Below, piece after piece: positions 7,751 to 14,789 of a stretch of 64,000 nucleotides of DNA. Position numbers and translations under genes: made by a program. Below the pieces are notes generated by a model. The model worked only from the letters and a program-made list of their open reading frames with translations, ran no database searches and was not told the DNA's origin. How positions within the stretch are numbered: the first letter of the stretch is position 1; every line of letters starts with the position of its first letter. Source of the DNA: Enterobacter sp. JBIWA008 (GTDB lineage Bacteria; Pseudomonadota; Gammaproteobacteria; Enterobacterales; Enterobacteriaceae); NCBI RefSeq assembly GCF_019968765.1, contig NZ_CP074151.1:24156-88155 (forward strand). The letters are read 5' to 3'.

Positions 7751-7838
7751 AGTCGCCAGATACATTTGGCACGGTAAGCGGAGTTCGCACCTCCAGTTAC
7801 CGATTGGAAGACCCGGTCTAATCAGCCGGGTTTTTTCA
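7751..7838 (+). ncRNA. Candidate small antitoxin RNA
   Basis: A possible promoter, TTGAAG (7716-7721), 17 bp, TAAGCT (7739-7744), places a start near 7751. The RNA would begin AGUCGCCAGAUACAUU and end at the terminator at 7811-7836, about 88 nt. The same 16 bases occur at 7574-7589, inside the leader of the divergent two-peptide mRNA, so the RNA could pair with that leader through 16 bases plus a further GCACG block. This divergent layout resembles zor/orz and tisB/istR systems. Neither transcript has been demonstrated. Confidence 0.45.
7811..7836 (+). terminator. Rho-independent terminator
   Basis: ACCCGG-tctaatca-GCCGGGT is followed by a run of T residues. It would end the candidate small RNA starting near 7751. 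Confidence 0.75.
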
Positions 7839-8145
7839 TTTCCGGCAGACATAAAAAATAAATGGAATAAATACTACATATAGGGATTTCAAAAATTATT
7901 TCCGCTATATGGTGAGTATTCTAGTATCGAATCTTTTCAGCACAAGGGTTGATTTTGACGTTAAATTGAGGTTGTGAAAGGGTAAAAAAGGCTAAGTCCT
8001 CGTACCGTAAGGCCTGGAAGACATGTCAATAATTAAGAAAAAAAATTCAAAATTTGATCGAGTGTTGATTTATCTTTTGGTAGGTCATAATTGCGCAACA
8101 TGACGTCGCGCAATCCCCTCAGTTTCATACCGAATTTTCGCTTTT
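7837..8145. other. Non-coding AT-rich gap
   Basis: About 310 bp lie between the small-RNA terminator and the 3' end of the lipoprotein gene. The stretch is AT-rich with A-runs near 8035. I see no convincing open frame, repeat or terminator in it. Confidence 0.5.
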
Positions 8146-8463
8146 TTACCTTGTTGTTTGTTCCATACATTTCCGCCAGGCACTCCCCTCAACACCATTA
8201 TCCACATACGTTGATATTGCATACGGAATACTCCTTATTTCGGTTGAAACGACTGCTCCATCACGAGCTGAGGTCGCGCGAGGTACTGAGGTCAACTTGT
8301 ATTGACCGCTGATTCCTTTCGCTGCTTGAGCCTTCGATTCCGCCAGGATGGTCTTTGCGCATTGCTCCGCTGCTGCGAACTGCGGATCTTTCTCCGATTT
8401 ATCCCCGCTGCAGGCTGAGAGGGTGATAACCAAAGCAGAGATGAATAATTTTCTATTTATCAT
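8146..8463 (-). CDS. Small lipoprotein
   Basis: This 105-residue protein starts MINRKLFISALVITLSACSG, a type II signal peptide with the lipobox LSA-C cleaved before Cys18. The mature part is small, polar and has two more cysteines (EQCAKT and RKCMEQ). It is probably anchored in the envelope. P1-like phages carry small lipoproteins but I cannot tie it to a named one. It is a single gene divergent from the LexA-controlled pair downstream. Confidence 0.7.
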   Translation of the reverse strand: MINRKLFISALVITLSACSGDKSEKDPQFAAAEQCAKTILAESKAQAAKGISGQYKLTSVPRATSARDGAVVSTEIRSIPYAISTYVDNGVEGSAWRKCMEQTTR

Positions 8464-8567
8464 TTTTTCGACCTAACGCTAATAAAAACAATAGACTACA
8501 TCAAAATGCAGTGACGTAGAAGCGACCGCTGCGCTTTGTCGTTTGCTTACATCGCTCACTACACGAT

Positions 8568-8612
8568 TTGGCTCAGTGCCTAGTATTGAATATACTGTAC
8601 ATATATACAGTT
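8568..8612 (+). promoter_or_regulatory. SOS promoter with LexA box
   Basis: The promoter is TTGGCT (8568-8573), 17 bp, TATACT (8591-8596). A LexA box, CTGT-N8-ACAG, occupies 8595-8610 with flanks TA and TTAA, so it covers the -10 and start region. The 84-residue gene starts 18 bp further on, and the UmuD'-like gene follows it. This is a textbook SOS-repressed arrangement. Confidence 0.85.
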
Positions 8613-8630
8613 AATTCGCGTGAGGCCGTT

Positions 8631-8885
8631 ATGGGTAAGGATCTGAAATATGAAGTTATTCCGCGAGGGACTCATATCCCTTACATCACACCGGGCAAAT
8701 GGACCTTCATACAACGTAAGCGTGAATATGGGGGAGGCTGGTGGTTCGGGAGGGCTTATGACGATCACTTTCTGCTTGAGTTTGAGCGCCCAGCATCGCT
8801 GAGCGAAGGAATCGACTACATCAATGCTTACGAAAAGGTCAGCAAGTTGCCTGACTGGGACGATGATTTTAATTTGGAGGGGTAG
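8631..8885 (+). CDS. SOS-regulated hypothetical protein (84 aa)
   Basis: The protein starts MGKDLKYEVIPRGTHIPYIT and has an aromatic, glycine-rich centre (REYGGGWWFGRAYDD) and an acidic end (DWDDDFNLEG). It is first in the LexA-controlled operon, and its TAG abuts the ATG of the UmuD'-like gene. I recognise no family; it is not ImpC-like by sequence. The SOS link suggests a role in induction or mutagenic repair. Confidence 0.65.
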   Translation: MGKDLKYEVIPRGTHIPYITPGKWTFIQRKREYGGGWWFGRAYDDHFLLEFERPASLSEGIDYINAYEKVSKLPDWDDDFNLEG

Positions 8886-9197
8886 ATGGGGTTTCCTTCA
8901 CCAGCGACTGACTATATAGAGTCCAGGTTAACCATAGACAGGATCTGTCAGATAGACGGTAATTGCGTTGTCATTGAGACTACGACCGGTTACGCAGTTG
9001 TTAACCGGTCAATGAAAGCAAAGCAGGGTGATATGGTACTGATCTCGATGTTCGGGCGAAACCTATTTGCCAGGGTCCATGGAGCGACCTTGCGAGAAAA
9101 GGACGGGAAAATAATCGCGGGTGAGGAGCTCAATGAAGTTCATGTTGCGGGCGTAGTAACCTTCACAATTCACAGAACTCCAGGTACCCGCACTTAA
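8886..9197 (+). CDS. humD: HumD/UmuD'-like SOS mutagenesis protein
   Basis: This 103-residue protein begins M-GFPSPATDYIESRL. E. coli UmuD' begins GFPSPAADYVE after RecA-driven cleavage at Cys24-Gly25, so the phage start codon sits exactly where the processed form begins. The rest keeps the short beta-rich UmuD C-domain (QGDMVLISMFGRNLFARV, then VAGVVTFTIH). The GDSM serine and the following lysine region are not recognisable, so it should neither cleave itself nor need cleavage. P1 HumD is a known UmuD' stand-in for Pol V; this looks like its counterpart. The LexA box upstream supports the role. Confidence 0.75.
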   Translation: MGFPSPATDYIESRLTIDRICQIDGNCVVIETTTGYAVVNRSMKAKQGDMVLISMFGRNLFARVHGATLREKDGKIIAGEELNEVHVAGVVTFTIHRTPGTRT

Positions 9198-9587
9198 TCC
9201 TTTTTGGGGTAGTGACCGGGTAGCTGCGATAACTGCCAACTATTATCCTTCCACCTTCACGCGCTGCGCTCGATGTTGCAGCCCGTCTCCGAGTTACCAG
9301 ATTCACGATTATTATTGCTGGTCAATGAAATAAATACGAATACCCAAAATCTGGCCATGCTATGACATGGCTAGCTGAAAGCATCATTTATTCGTCTTGC
9401 TAAAATCGGCCATTCTGGTAACTTAGGTATCGGAGCTGATTGCCAAGGCTGTAAGTGACCTAAAAGACAGCAAATCGAACTACCTGCCAATGACAGTTGA
9501 TCTTTATTAACCATGCTGGCAAGCGTAGTGACTTAAACACTTACCACTACTTTTAAAGTCCAGCATTGTTAAGACAGGATCACTACT

Positions 9588-10520
9588 ATGAGTACCGATC
9601 TCTCAAAACTTTGCGCAGATTTCCTACGTCAAAATCATGTTTCCCAATCCACTGAAAAGCTAAAAGCTTCACATGCAAGAGAGCTGGTTGCAGCATTTTT
9701 CGGTTACAAGAGCCATGCGGCACTCATGGCCGAGAAGACCTACCCGCTGGTTCAGCTCGAAGAGGCATATATCTTCATTCCTGATATACCGTTGATGAAT
9801 GACAGACGCTCGAAACTCAACGGTTTGCCAAATGACCTTACCCACTCAATTGACCTCGCCAGGCTTCTATCAGACATGCTTACCAGTAAAGGGCTATGTG
9901 GTGGAAATGTCTGGATCCATGACACACTGGAAAACTATATTGTCGAAGTTTTACTACCCGATTGCCAATCTCTTATAGATGATCAGCTTTCCGGTTCGAT
10001 GGCTGAAACCAATGCGGAATTTTTCGATGCGCCTTATTATGACGATGTGCAAATCGAGGATCGTGGTGACAAACTGGTGGCTATTGCCAAAACCCAATAT
10101 AAGGGCGAGACACTGGACGATAGGCCGTTCTGTGGTGACACCCTTGATATAGTTGTGCAGGTGATATTGCCCCGCATGGCTGGCAAGCGCGGTTTTTACG
10201 ATTTAGAGCTTGAAGCTGGAGGCTGCGTCAATGACGACTGGGTTGACCCGGAGCTAAAGTATGGCAAACCTCCTCAGAGCAGACTGGCAGCGGAGCTTGG
10301 CATAACAGACGAAGATCTTGAATCGCTGGAATGGGACACACAGGAAAACAGTAGTGATGACGGTTTGATCTATGACTTTGTGTTGACCTTTGACAAAAGT
10401 TGTCCGCCTGAGATTTTGGAGATGATCGAAGGATTATCGGATAATTTGACGATCCGTGTTTCTGCAAATGCGTTTGACAACCCTTATCCGGATGAAAACA
10501 TGCATTACGAATATCCGTAG
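9588..10520 (+). CDS. Passenger protein of Tn3-type cassette
   Basis: This acidic 310-residue protein has an N-terminal helical segment (LKASHARELVAAFFGYKSHAALMAEK). I have seen this motif at the start of many plasmid and integrative-element proteins of unknown role. The middle and C-terminal parts (IVEVLLPDCQSLIDDQL, then LTFDKSCPPEILEMI) are unrecognised. It is the only gene between the terminal repeats and has its own 340-bp upstream region and terminator. A benefit to the host such as defence or stress response is plausible but not shown. Confidence 0.65.
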   Translation: MSTDLSKLCADFLRQNHVSQSTEKLKASHARELVAAFFGYKSHAALMAEKTYPLVQLEEAYIFIPDIPLMNDRRSKLNGLPNDLTHSIDLARLLSDMLTSKGLCGGNVWIHDTLENYIVEVLLPDCQSLIDDQLSGSMAETNAEFFDAPYYDDVQIEDRGDKLVAIAKTQYKGETLDDRPFCGDTLDIVVQVILPRMAGKRGFYDLELEAGGCVNDDWVDPELKYGKPPQSRLAAELGITDEDLESLEWDTQENSSDDGLIYDFVLTFDKSCPPEILEMIEGLSDNLTIRVSANAFDNPYPDENMHYEYP

Positions 10521-10562
10521 CAAAGAACAAGACGGTGAAGGCGTCTGAAGCCCAATGGAATG

Positions 10563-10592
10563 AAAACGTACGCTAATTAGCGTACGTTTTTC
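10563..10592 (+). terminator. Terminator inside the Tn3-type cassette
   Basis: ACGTACGCTAATTAGCGTACGT is a 22-bp perfect palindrome preceded by A-rich and followed by T-rich sequence. It lies between the passenger gene and the right terminal repeat and could stop transcription out of the element in either direction. Confidence 0.7.
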
Positions 10593-10626
10593 CCAATAGT
10601 TGGCAGTTATCGCAGCTACCCGGTCA

Positions 10627-11049
10627 CTACCCCTTTTTATGGGCGTAGCCTTGTTCTTGAAGGTTTTCAAACGATTCGGTTATTGACCAAGGGACCGATT
10701 TAAACCGCTCGATCGCCTTCAACACCTCTACAGCGGTCGCCGTTGGCTCGATGGCCCCCTGAAGCCACGGGAGAAGGGCATCAATAATGCGATCTTTCAT
10801 GTTCTCACCGTCCGCAAGCAGCTGGGCTTGGTACGCTTGAATGTCGGCCACCAGCGCCGACTCAGCCAGGCGTTGAAAAGGTTCTCCCTCTCCCGGTTCG
10901 TCAAGCAACTCCAGGCGCTCTTTAATGCGTTGCGTATCCCGCGTTATCGCGTCGGAGGGAGTTGTGGCCAACCAGAGCTGGCAAAGATGATCGGGAATAA
11001 CGATCGTCGTTCGCGTGCCGGTGCTCTTCCTCACATAGTTCACTTTCAT
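10627..11049 (-). CDS. Hypothetical protein, 3' end altered by cassette insertion
   Basis: This 140-residue protein begins MKVNYVRKSTGTRTTIVIPD, a short basic beta-like start that could be ribbon-helix-helix-like. It continues as mostly alpha-helical sequence. The last codons run into the right terminal repeat of the Tn3-type element. The protein now ends HKKG with a stop supplied by the repeat. The pre-insertion sequence would have ended HKKD, one residue different, so the gene is probably still functional. It is divergent from the 11195-12701 operon across two identical palindromes, so it could be the regulator binding them (inference). Confidence 0.6.
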   Translation of the reverse strand: MKVNYVRKSTGTRTTIVIPDHLCQLWLATTPSDAITRDTQRIKERLELLDEPGEGEPFQRLAESALVADIQAYQAQLLADGENMKDRIIDALLPWLQGAIEPTATAVEVLKAIERFKSVPWSITESFENLQEQGYAHKKG

Positions 11050-11100
11050 GGATTGAACCTCTTTTTTCAGAAAGCCACATAATACCGATCATTCATTTAT

Positions 11101-11158
11101 GAGTAAATATTTACTCAATCCCATTGACGTAACTCCATGAATGAGTAAATATTTACTC
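11101..11158. promoter_or_regulatory. Twin operator: two identical 16-bp palindromes
   Basis: GAGTAAATATTTACTC occurs at 11101-11116 and again at 11143-11158. The centres are 42 bp apart, four helical turns, in the gap between divergent genes. Both copies are preceded by AT, and the first extends to an 18-bp palindrome. Two in-phase perfect palindromes in a divergent promoter region strongly suggest a dimeric repressor acting on one or both transcripts. Confidence 0.7.
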
Positions 11159-11194
11159 GTCAGAAGAGTTAGATAAAAGATAAGGATGAACGCG

Positions 11195-11542
11195 ATGAAA
11201 CCGATACTCAACAAAGAGATCACCACACTTGCGGAGCTGGTGGCCGCAACTGAAAATCTTGAGCCAACAGACCCGAAATTAGTCGCGGCGATTAACGAAG
11301 TGCCTGCAGCGGCAAACACAGACATAACCTCTCCACTGCGGATTATTTCCGATTACATGCAGCGCTTCATCAGCAACAACAAGGATGCAAAATTGTATGA
11401 GGCAAAAGATCGGCTCGAACGTAAGATCATGCAGTTTACCTCGGATGGATATGATGAGCGGTGCCTGCGCCAGGCACTCTCTACCGCCACCAGCTGCCAC
11501 ACGCGGGAAGCGTTTATCGATGCCTTACAGAGTGAAGCATGA
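11195..11542 (+). CDS. Hypothetical protein, first gene behind twin operator
   Basis: I start this at the second ATG (MKPILNKEITTLAELV, 115 aa) because the AAGGA is 8 bases from it and overlaps the first ATG at 11186. The protein is helical and charged (DAKLYEAKDRLERKIMQF, then DERCLRQALSTATSCHTREAFIDAL). No family is recognised. Its stop overlaps the next start (ATGA), making a three-gene operon to 12701 controlled by the palindromes upstream. Confidence 0.55.
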   Translation: MKPILNKEITTLAELVAATENLEPTDPKLVAAINEVPAAANTDITSPLRIISDYMQRFISNNKDAKLYEAKDRLERKIMQFTSDGYDERCLRQALSTATSCHTREAFIDALQSEA

Positions 11543-12237
11543 AAATGACTAGCCCACAGCAGCCCGTAAAGCACCTGATTATAATGGCGTGCTCGGCGAC
11601 AAAGAGCAGGGCGGCGGCCCCGGCAATGGACCTTTACAAAGGGGTTATGTATTCAACATTCCGCGCGAACGTACCCGCAATACGTCCTGCAATTGTTATC
11701 TTGTCGGCAAAGCACGGCTTTATTGAAGCTGACCGTGTTATCGAACCTTATGAGCAGCGCATGACTGAAGCGCGTGCAGATGAAATGATTGCGGAGTTGC
11801 CTGATCTTGACTCAATAAGCTGGCCAGCTGGCGTTCACTCAATACTGCTGGCTGGTGGTAAAACCTATCAGCGAGTGATGCGAGCAGCGATTAAACGCCG
11901 TATTGAACTTGGCTTGCTGGATAACGGCATCATTATCGAACAAACGAGTGGTGGCATTGGCTATCAACGGGCGCAGCTAGGCGCTTATCTGCGTAGCCTG
12001 CCTAACTCCAACGTGAACCATGATAAAGTAACCGCGAATACTACAATGCACATAAAGGGGAGGACCATGAGTAACCAATTAGATGCTCAGGCTGAGCAGG
12101 ACACAGCAGCTGAAGGCTGCAATCCCAAAGAGGTATTGATCATCAACGGCTTGGGCCAGAAACCAGGTAACGGTAAATCAGTACCGTTTCAGATGCAGGA
12201 AAAGAGCGACCGGGCGACGGCTGAAGGACAAGAGTAA
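11539..12237 (+). CDS. DUF6884-like protein with extra C-terminal tail
   Basis: Residues 10-160 fit the DUF6884 pattern: LIIMACSATK, then MDLYKGVMYSTFR, then AIVILSAKHGFIEADRVIEPYEQRM and LLAGGKTYQ. The family is common in phages and some members accompany 7-deazaguanine or tRNA-transglycosylase-like enzymes, but no reaction is established here. The last 56 residues look separate. They begin at an in-frame ATG (12067) behind a strong GGGGAGG, so a short second product may also be made. The gene overlaps both neighbours (ATGA, TAATG). Confidence 0.6.
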   Translation: MKMTSPQQPVKHLIIMACSATKSRAAAPAMDLYKGVMYSTFRANVPAIRPAIVILSAKHGFIEADRVIEPYEQRMTEARADEMIAELPDLDSISWPAGVHSILLAGGKTYQRVMRAAIKRRIELGLLDNGIIIEQTSGGIGYQRAQLGAYLRSLPNSNVNHDKVTANTTMHIKGRTMSNQLDAQAEQDTAAEGCNPKEVLIINGLGQKPGNGKSVPFQMQEKSDRATAEGQE

Positions 12238-12701
12238 TGTTAGATCTACGAAGTTATGAAAGCCAGCTGGATGATCCAGCCTGGCGCAAACTTCACATAT
12301 CCGGGCCGGTCGATGAATTGAAAGCTGTGGCCAATGTTGCCCGATTAATTTTTATCGCCATACTGGAAGACTGCCAACCAGGAGTAAGCACAGAGGGGAC
12401 TTGTGCTTACTCAACTGTCCTCGTGAAGATGATGCTGGAAAGCCGCACAGGATACAAAGTCACCCAGAAAGGCGGCGATGGGCAAGGTGACGGCGGTTAT
12501 TTCGATGCTGCTGGTGGTCACGGCCATTACTGGGTTGAGGTTGATACGGCTGCAGGTGCATATGTTGTGGACATTACTGCAGATCAGTTTGGTGCCGATC
12601 CCGTGGTCGTAGTGCCCGCCAGCAACCCTCAATATGTACCAGGTGATCAGCAGCTGGTGGATGAGCAATTTATTGGATTCATCCAAGGTATTGTCAGTTG
12701 A
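12237..12701 (+). CDS. Transglutaminase/papain-fold-like protein
   Basis: This 154-residue protein has the order expected for a papain-like triad: Cys in EGTCAYSTVLVKMML (near residue 60), His in GGHGHYWVEVDT (near residue 98), and Asp in AYVVDITADQFG (near residue 112). These motifs resemble microbial transglutaminase-like proteins. A peptidase, amidase or acyl-transfer role is inferred; the substrate is unknown. It is the third gene of the operon behind the twin operator, joined to the DUF6884-like gene by TAATG. A hairpin, GCGGGC-gaaat-GCCCACCGC, follows. Confidence 0.6.
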   Translation: MLDLRSYESQLDDPAWRKLHISGPVDELKAVANVARLIFIAILEDCQPGVSTEGTCAYSTVLVKMMLESRTGYKVTQKGGDGQGDGGYFDAAGGHGHYWVEVDTAAGAYVVDITADQFGADPVVVVPASNPQYVPGDQQLVDEQFIGFIQGIVS

Positions 12702-12705
12702 ACGG

Positions 12706-12728
12706 GCGGGCGAAATGCCCACCGCTCT
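12706..12728. terminator. Hairpin between convergent genes
   Basis: GGGCGGGCgaaatGCCCACCGCTC forms a short GC-rich hairpin between convergent stop codons. It lacks a clear T-run, so termination is likely but weakly supported. Confidence 0.4.
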
Positions 12729-12730
12729 TA

Positions 12731-13474
12731 TCACTCAGTGTGAGCGATCGCCGCGAGACACTGTAAACGCGCTTTTTCAACGGCGGCCGCCTTAACATCC
12801 GGGGGGATTTTTTCCGCCGTGCCCAATGTGGCGTACATATCGAGCGAAGGGGCATAGAACAGGCTATGGCCAATGTATTCGGCAATCTCCCCCACCATCT
12901 CAAAGTCACACGCCAGTAACTCTGCTTCTCCCTCAGGGCCATTCGGGAACTGGATAAAAATCTGCTTACCTAACCCCATTACCCGGCAAGCTGTTGCATA
13001 CACCGCATGCAGGAGGTTTGGTGATTCCGTTGCCACTGGCTGACTCACGCCGCTGAGTATGCCGTTACGCTCTTTATTGAATGGATCATAGGAAGATAAA
13101 CGTTCTACACGCCAGCACCCAGCCAGTGAGCCCTTTTGGAAAATTATGGGACTAATGTGAAGGTTCAGGGCATTGATTAGATCTTGAGCGATGCCATAGT
13201 CGGTCATTATACTCAACGATCTGCAGCCGAAAGATTGCGCGTGCGCGTTCAGTTCTGCGTTCGTCATATCGTCTCTGCGCGCAGTAATGTAGTTGCGCCC
13301 GCCCCCCACTTCTGACCAGACGGCGACGCCATTCTCTTGATCTTCCTCTTCCCTGTAACCGAAAAAGCTCATTACGGCGCGCTCAATAGTGATGAAAGGG
13401 AAGGACTTGTCTGCGCCTATTTCAACCAGTAACCCGTTGCGCAAAAGGTAATGATTGGAGGTGTTTTCTTTCAT
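12731..13474 (-). CDS. Hypothetical protein (247 aa)
   Basis: This protein of mixed alpha/beta composition begins MKENTSNHYLLRNGLLVEIG. It has an AAGAGAG ribosome site and no signal peptide or membrane segment. I do not recognise a family. It is the most distal gene of a minus-strand run that starts near 15605 (114, 160, 213 and 221 residues, then this one). It is separated from the nuclease-like gene by 11 bp and so is probably co-transcribed. Confidence 0.6.
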   Translation of the reverse strand: MKENTSNHYLLRNGLLVEIGADKSFPFITIERAVMSFFGYREEEDQENGVAVWSEVGGGRNYITARRDDMTNAELNAHAQSFGCRSLSIMTDYGIAQDLINALNLHISPIIFQKGSLAGCWRVERLSSYDPFNKERNGILSGVSQPVATESPNLLHAVYATACRVMGLGKQIFIQFPNGPEGEAELLACDFEMVGEIAEYIGHSLFYAPSLDMYATLGTAEKIPPDVKAAAVEKARLQCLAAIAHTE

Positions 13475-13485
13475 GATTATCTCTC

Positions 13486-14151
13486 TTAAAAACCCAGCAT
13501 GTTGGCTGGCCGTGTTTCAGGCATATCTATACCGGCGGCCTCCAGTTTCCGACGCAATCGGTAAATTGTGTGGGAATCCTCGCGGCGCTGCTTTTCCAGT
13601 TCGTTGATCTTGGTGGCCTGCTGGTGGCTCTCACGTAGATATGAGCGCTGCTCTTGCAAAAGAGCGTCCGGATCACCTACCCGATGAAGTAAATAAGACA
13701 GCAGCCCGCGCTCAGCATCCTTATCGGAATCATGTGCCCAGAAGCATGCGAGATCACGATTACCGCCCCAGCTATTACCAACCAGACAACAGATATGTCC
13801 TGCCATTAGTTTTACGTGCCCGCGCTTATTCACCCACAACAGCCCCCAGCGGTCAGGAAGGTCTGCGATGTTAATGATCCCCTCCGGGCACATGTAGTAG
13901 CGGTAATCACCAAGTCCGCCCGCCTGCCGATGGGGTTTATGCTTGTCCCTGAGGAAATCAGAACGTGACACCTTCACTTCCACCAGCACGCTACCGCCAT
14001 GATATCCCCAGCGATAGCCCCATGCGTCAGCTCGCTCTGAATCCCCGACGGCACCCACCTCATTGAGAGCGATCTTACAGCCCGGGCCACGCCCTGATTC
14101 GGCTCGAAGAAGCCAGCGGCGCGCTATATCATTAAGCTCGCTATGTGTCAT
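13486..14151 (-). CDS. PD-(D/E)XK nuclease-like protein
   Basis: I start this 221-residue protein at the ATG that overlaps the upstream stop (ATGA), giving MTHSELNDIARRWLL. Residues 30-75 show ERADAWGYRWGYHGGSVLVEVKVSRSDFLRDKHKP. The aspartate of ADAWG followed by EVK after a beta strand is the PD-(D/E)XK active-site spacing seen in MmcB-like and related DNA-cleaving folds. The C-terminus is a coiled coil (INELEKQRREDSHTIYRLRRKLEAAG). It probably acts on DNA, either in repair or against invading DNA. Translational coupling ties it to the DUF2829 gene. Confidence 0.6.
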   Translation of the reverse strand: MTHSELNDIARRWLLRAESGRGPGCKIALNEVGAVGDSERADAWGYRWGYHGGSVLVEVKVSRSDFLRDKHKPHRQAGGLGDYRYYMCPEGIINIADLPDRWGLLWVNKRGHVKLMAGHICCLVGNSWGGNRDLACFWAHDSDKDAERGLLSYLLHRVGDPDALLQEQRSYLRESHQQATKINELEKQRREDSHTIYRLRRKLEAAGIDMPETRPANMLGF

Positions 14152-14789
14152 ACAACAACCACCCAATCGCAAGCCAATACATCCCCTACGGATGGTTGCC
14201 ACGGGACGACCACGTTTTGGGCATTCAAAAGAGCAAAATGATCTCCATAGGGAGAATCATCAGCTGCACGCACCATCCAGCAGTATTGGCCACCAGCATT
14301 CCAGCCCTTACGAGAGACTTTTTTCCCTTCTTTAAGCCACATAAGGGCGTCTGAGAAATCGGCCGCTTCGAGATCAATTTCAGCAGCTACAGTTTCACCT
14401 ACGCTGCGACCACCAAATATTGAGTTGCATATCGAGTCCATCTTTTCAGCACTGGTTAAAGTGTGGTTGATAGCGTATTGCGCCAGTTCACCCCAGCATG
14501 GCTCCTGTTTAACCAGTGAATGACCGTCATGGAATCGCTTCGAGGGGCAATATGAAAGCGAGCCAGCCCGATCGGAAATTAGCCATCCTCCAGATTTTAC
14601 GGATAGCAGCTCTATGAACTCTTTTTCTACGTCAATATACATCCCGGCAGGCTCTAGGAGCATGATTCGTGCAAGGCCCGAGCTGGGACACGACAGAACG
14701 TCAATGATTTGCGAAGCGTGAACCACCTTAAGGCCAAGGAATTTGGGCATCTGAAAGAGCTTTTTCTTGCTTACAGTGACATTAACCAT
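14148..14789 (-). CDS. DUF2829 (Tad2-like) domain protein
   Basis: I start this at MVNVTVSKKKLF (213 aa), a few bases after the previous stop; a longer frame exists but lies inside that gene. The C-terminal 70 residues carry the DUF2829 pattern: FSDALMWLKEGKKVSRKGWN, a variable middle, and VGDVLACDWVVV. DUF2829 is the fold of Tad2, a phage protein that traps the signal molecule of Thoeris defence. The first 130 residues are an extra unrecognised part, unlike compact Tad2. Domain assignment is fairly secure; an anti-Thoeris role is inference. Confidence 0.65.
   Translation of the reverse strand: MVNVTVSKKKLFQMPKFLGLKVVHASQIIDVLSCPSSGLARIMLLEPAGMYIDVEKEFIELLSVKSGGWLISDRAGSLSYCPSKRFHDGHSLVKQEPCWGELAQYAINHTLTSAEKMDSICNSIFGGRSVGETVAAEIDLEAADFSDALMWLKEGKKVSRKGWNAGGQYCWMVRAADDSPYGDHFALLNAQNVVVPWQPSVGDVLACDWVVVV

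Larger units (their letters stand above)
9206..10633. mobile_element. Tn3-type non-autonomous element with passenger gene
   Basis: Perfect 39-bp terminal inverted repeats lie at 9206-9244 and 10595-10633. They begin GGGGTAGTGACC, the GGGG end typical of the Tn3 family. They are flanked by a direct TTTTT duplication (9201-9205 and 10634-10638), the 5-bp target duplication of that family. No transposase is present; the only gene is the 310-residue passenger. This fits a mobile insertion cassette or TIME-like element moved in trans. Removing it rejoins the end of the 140-residue gene, whose last residue and stop codon now come from the right repeat. Confidence 0.85.
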
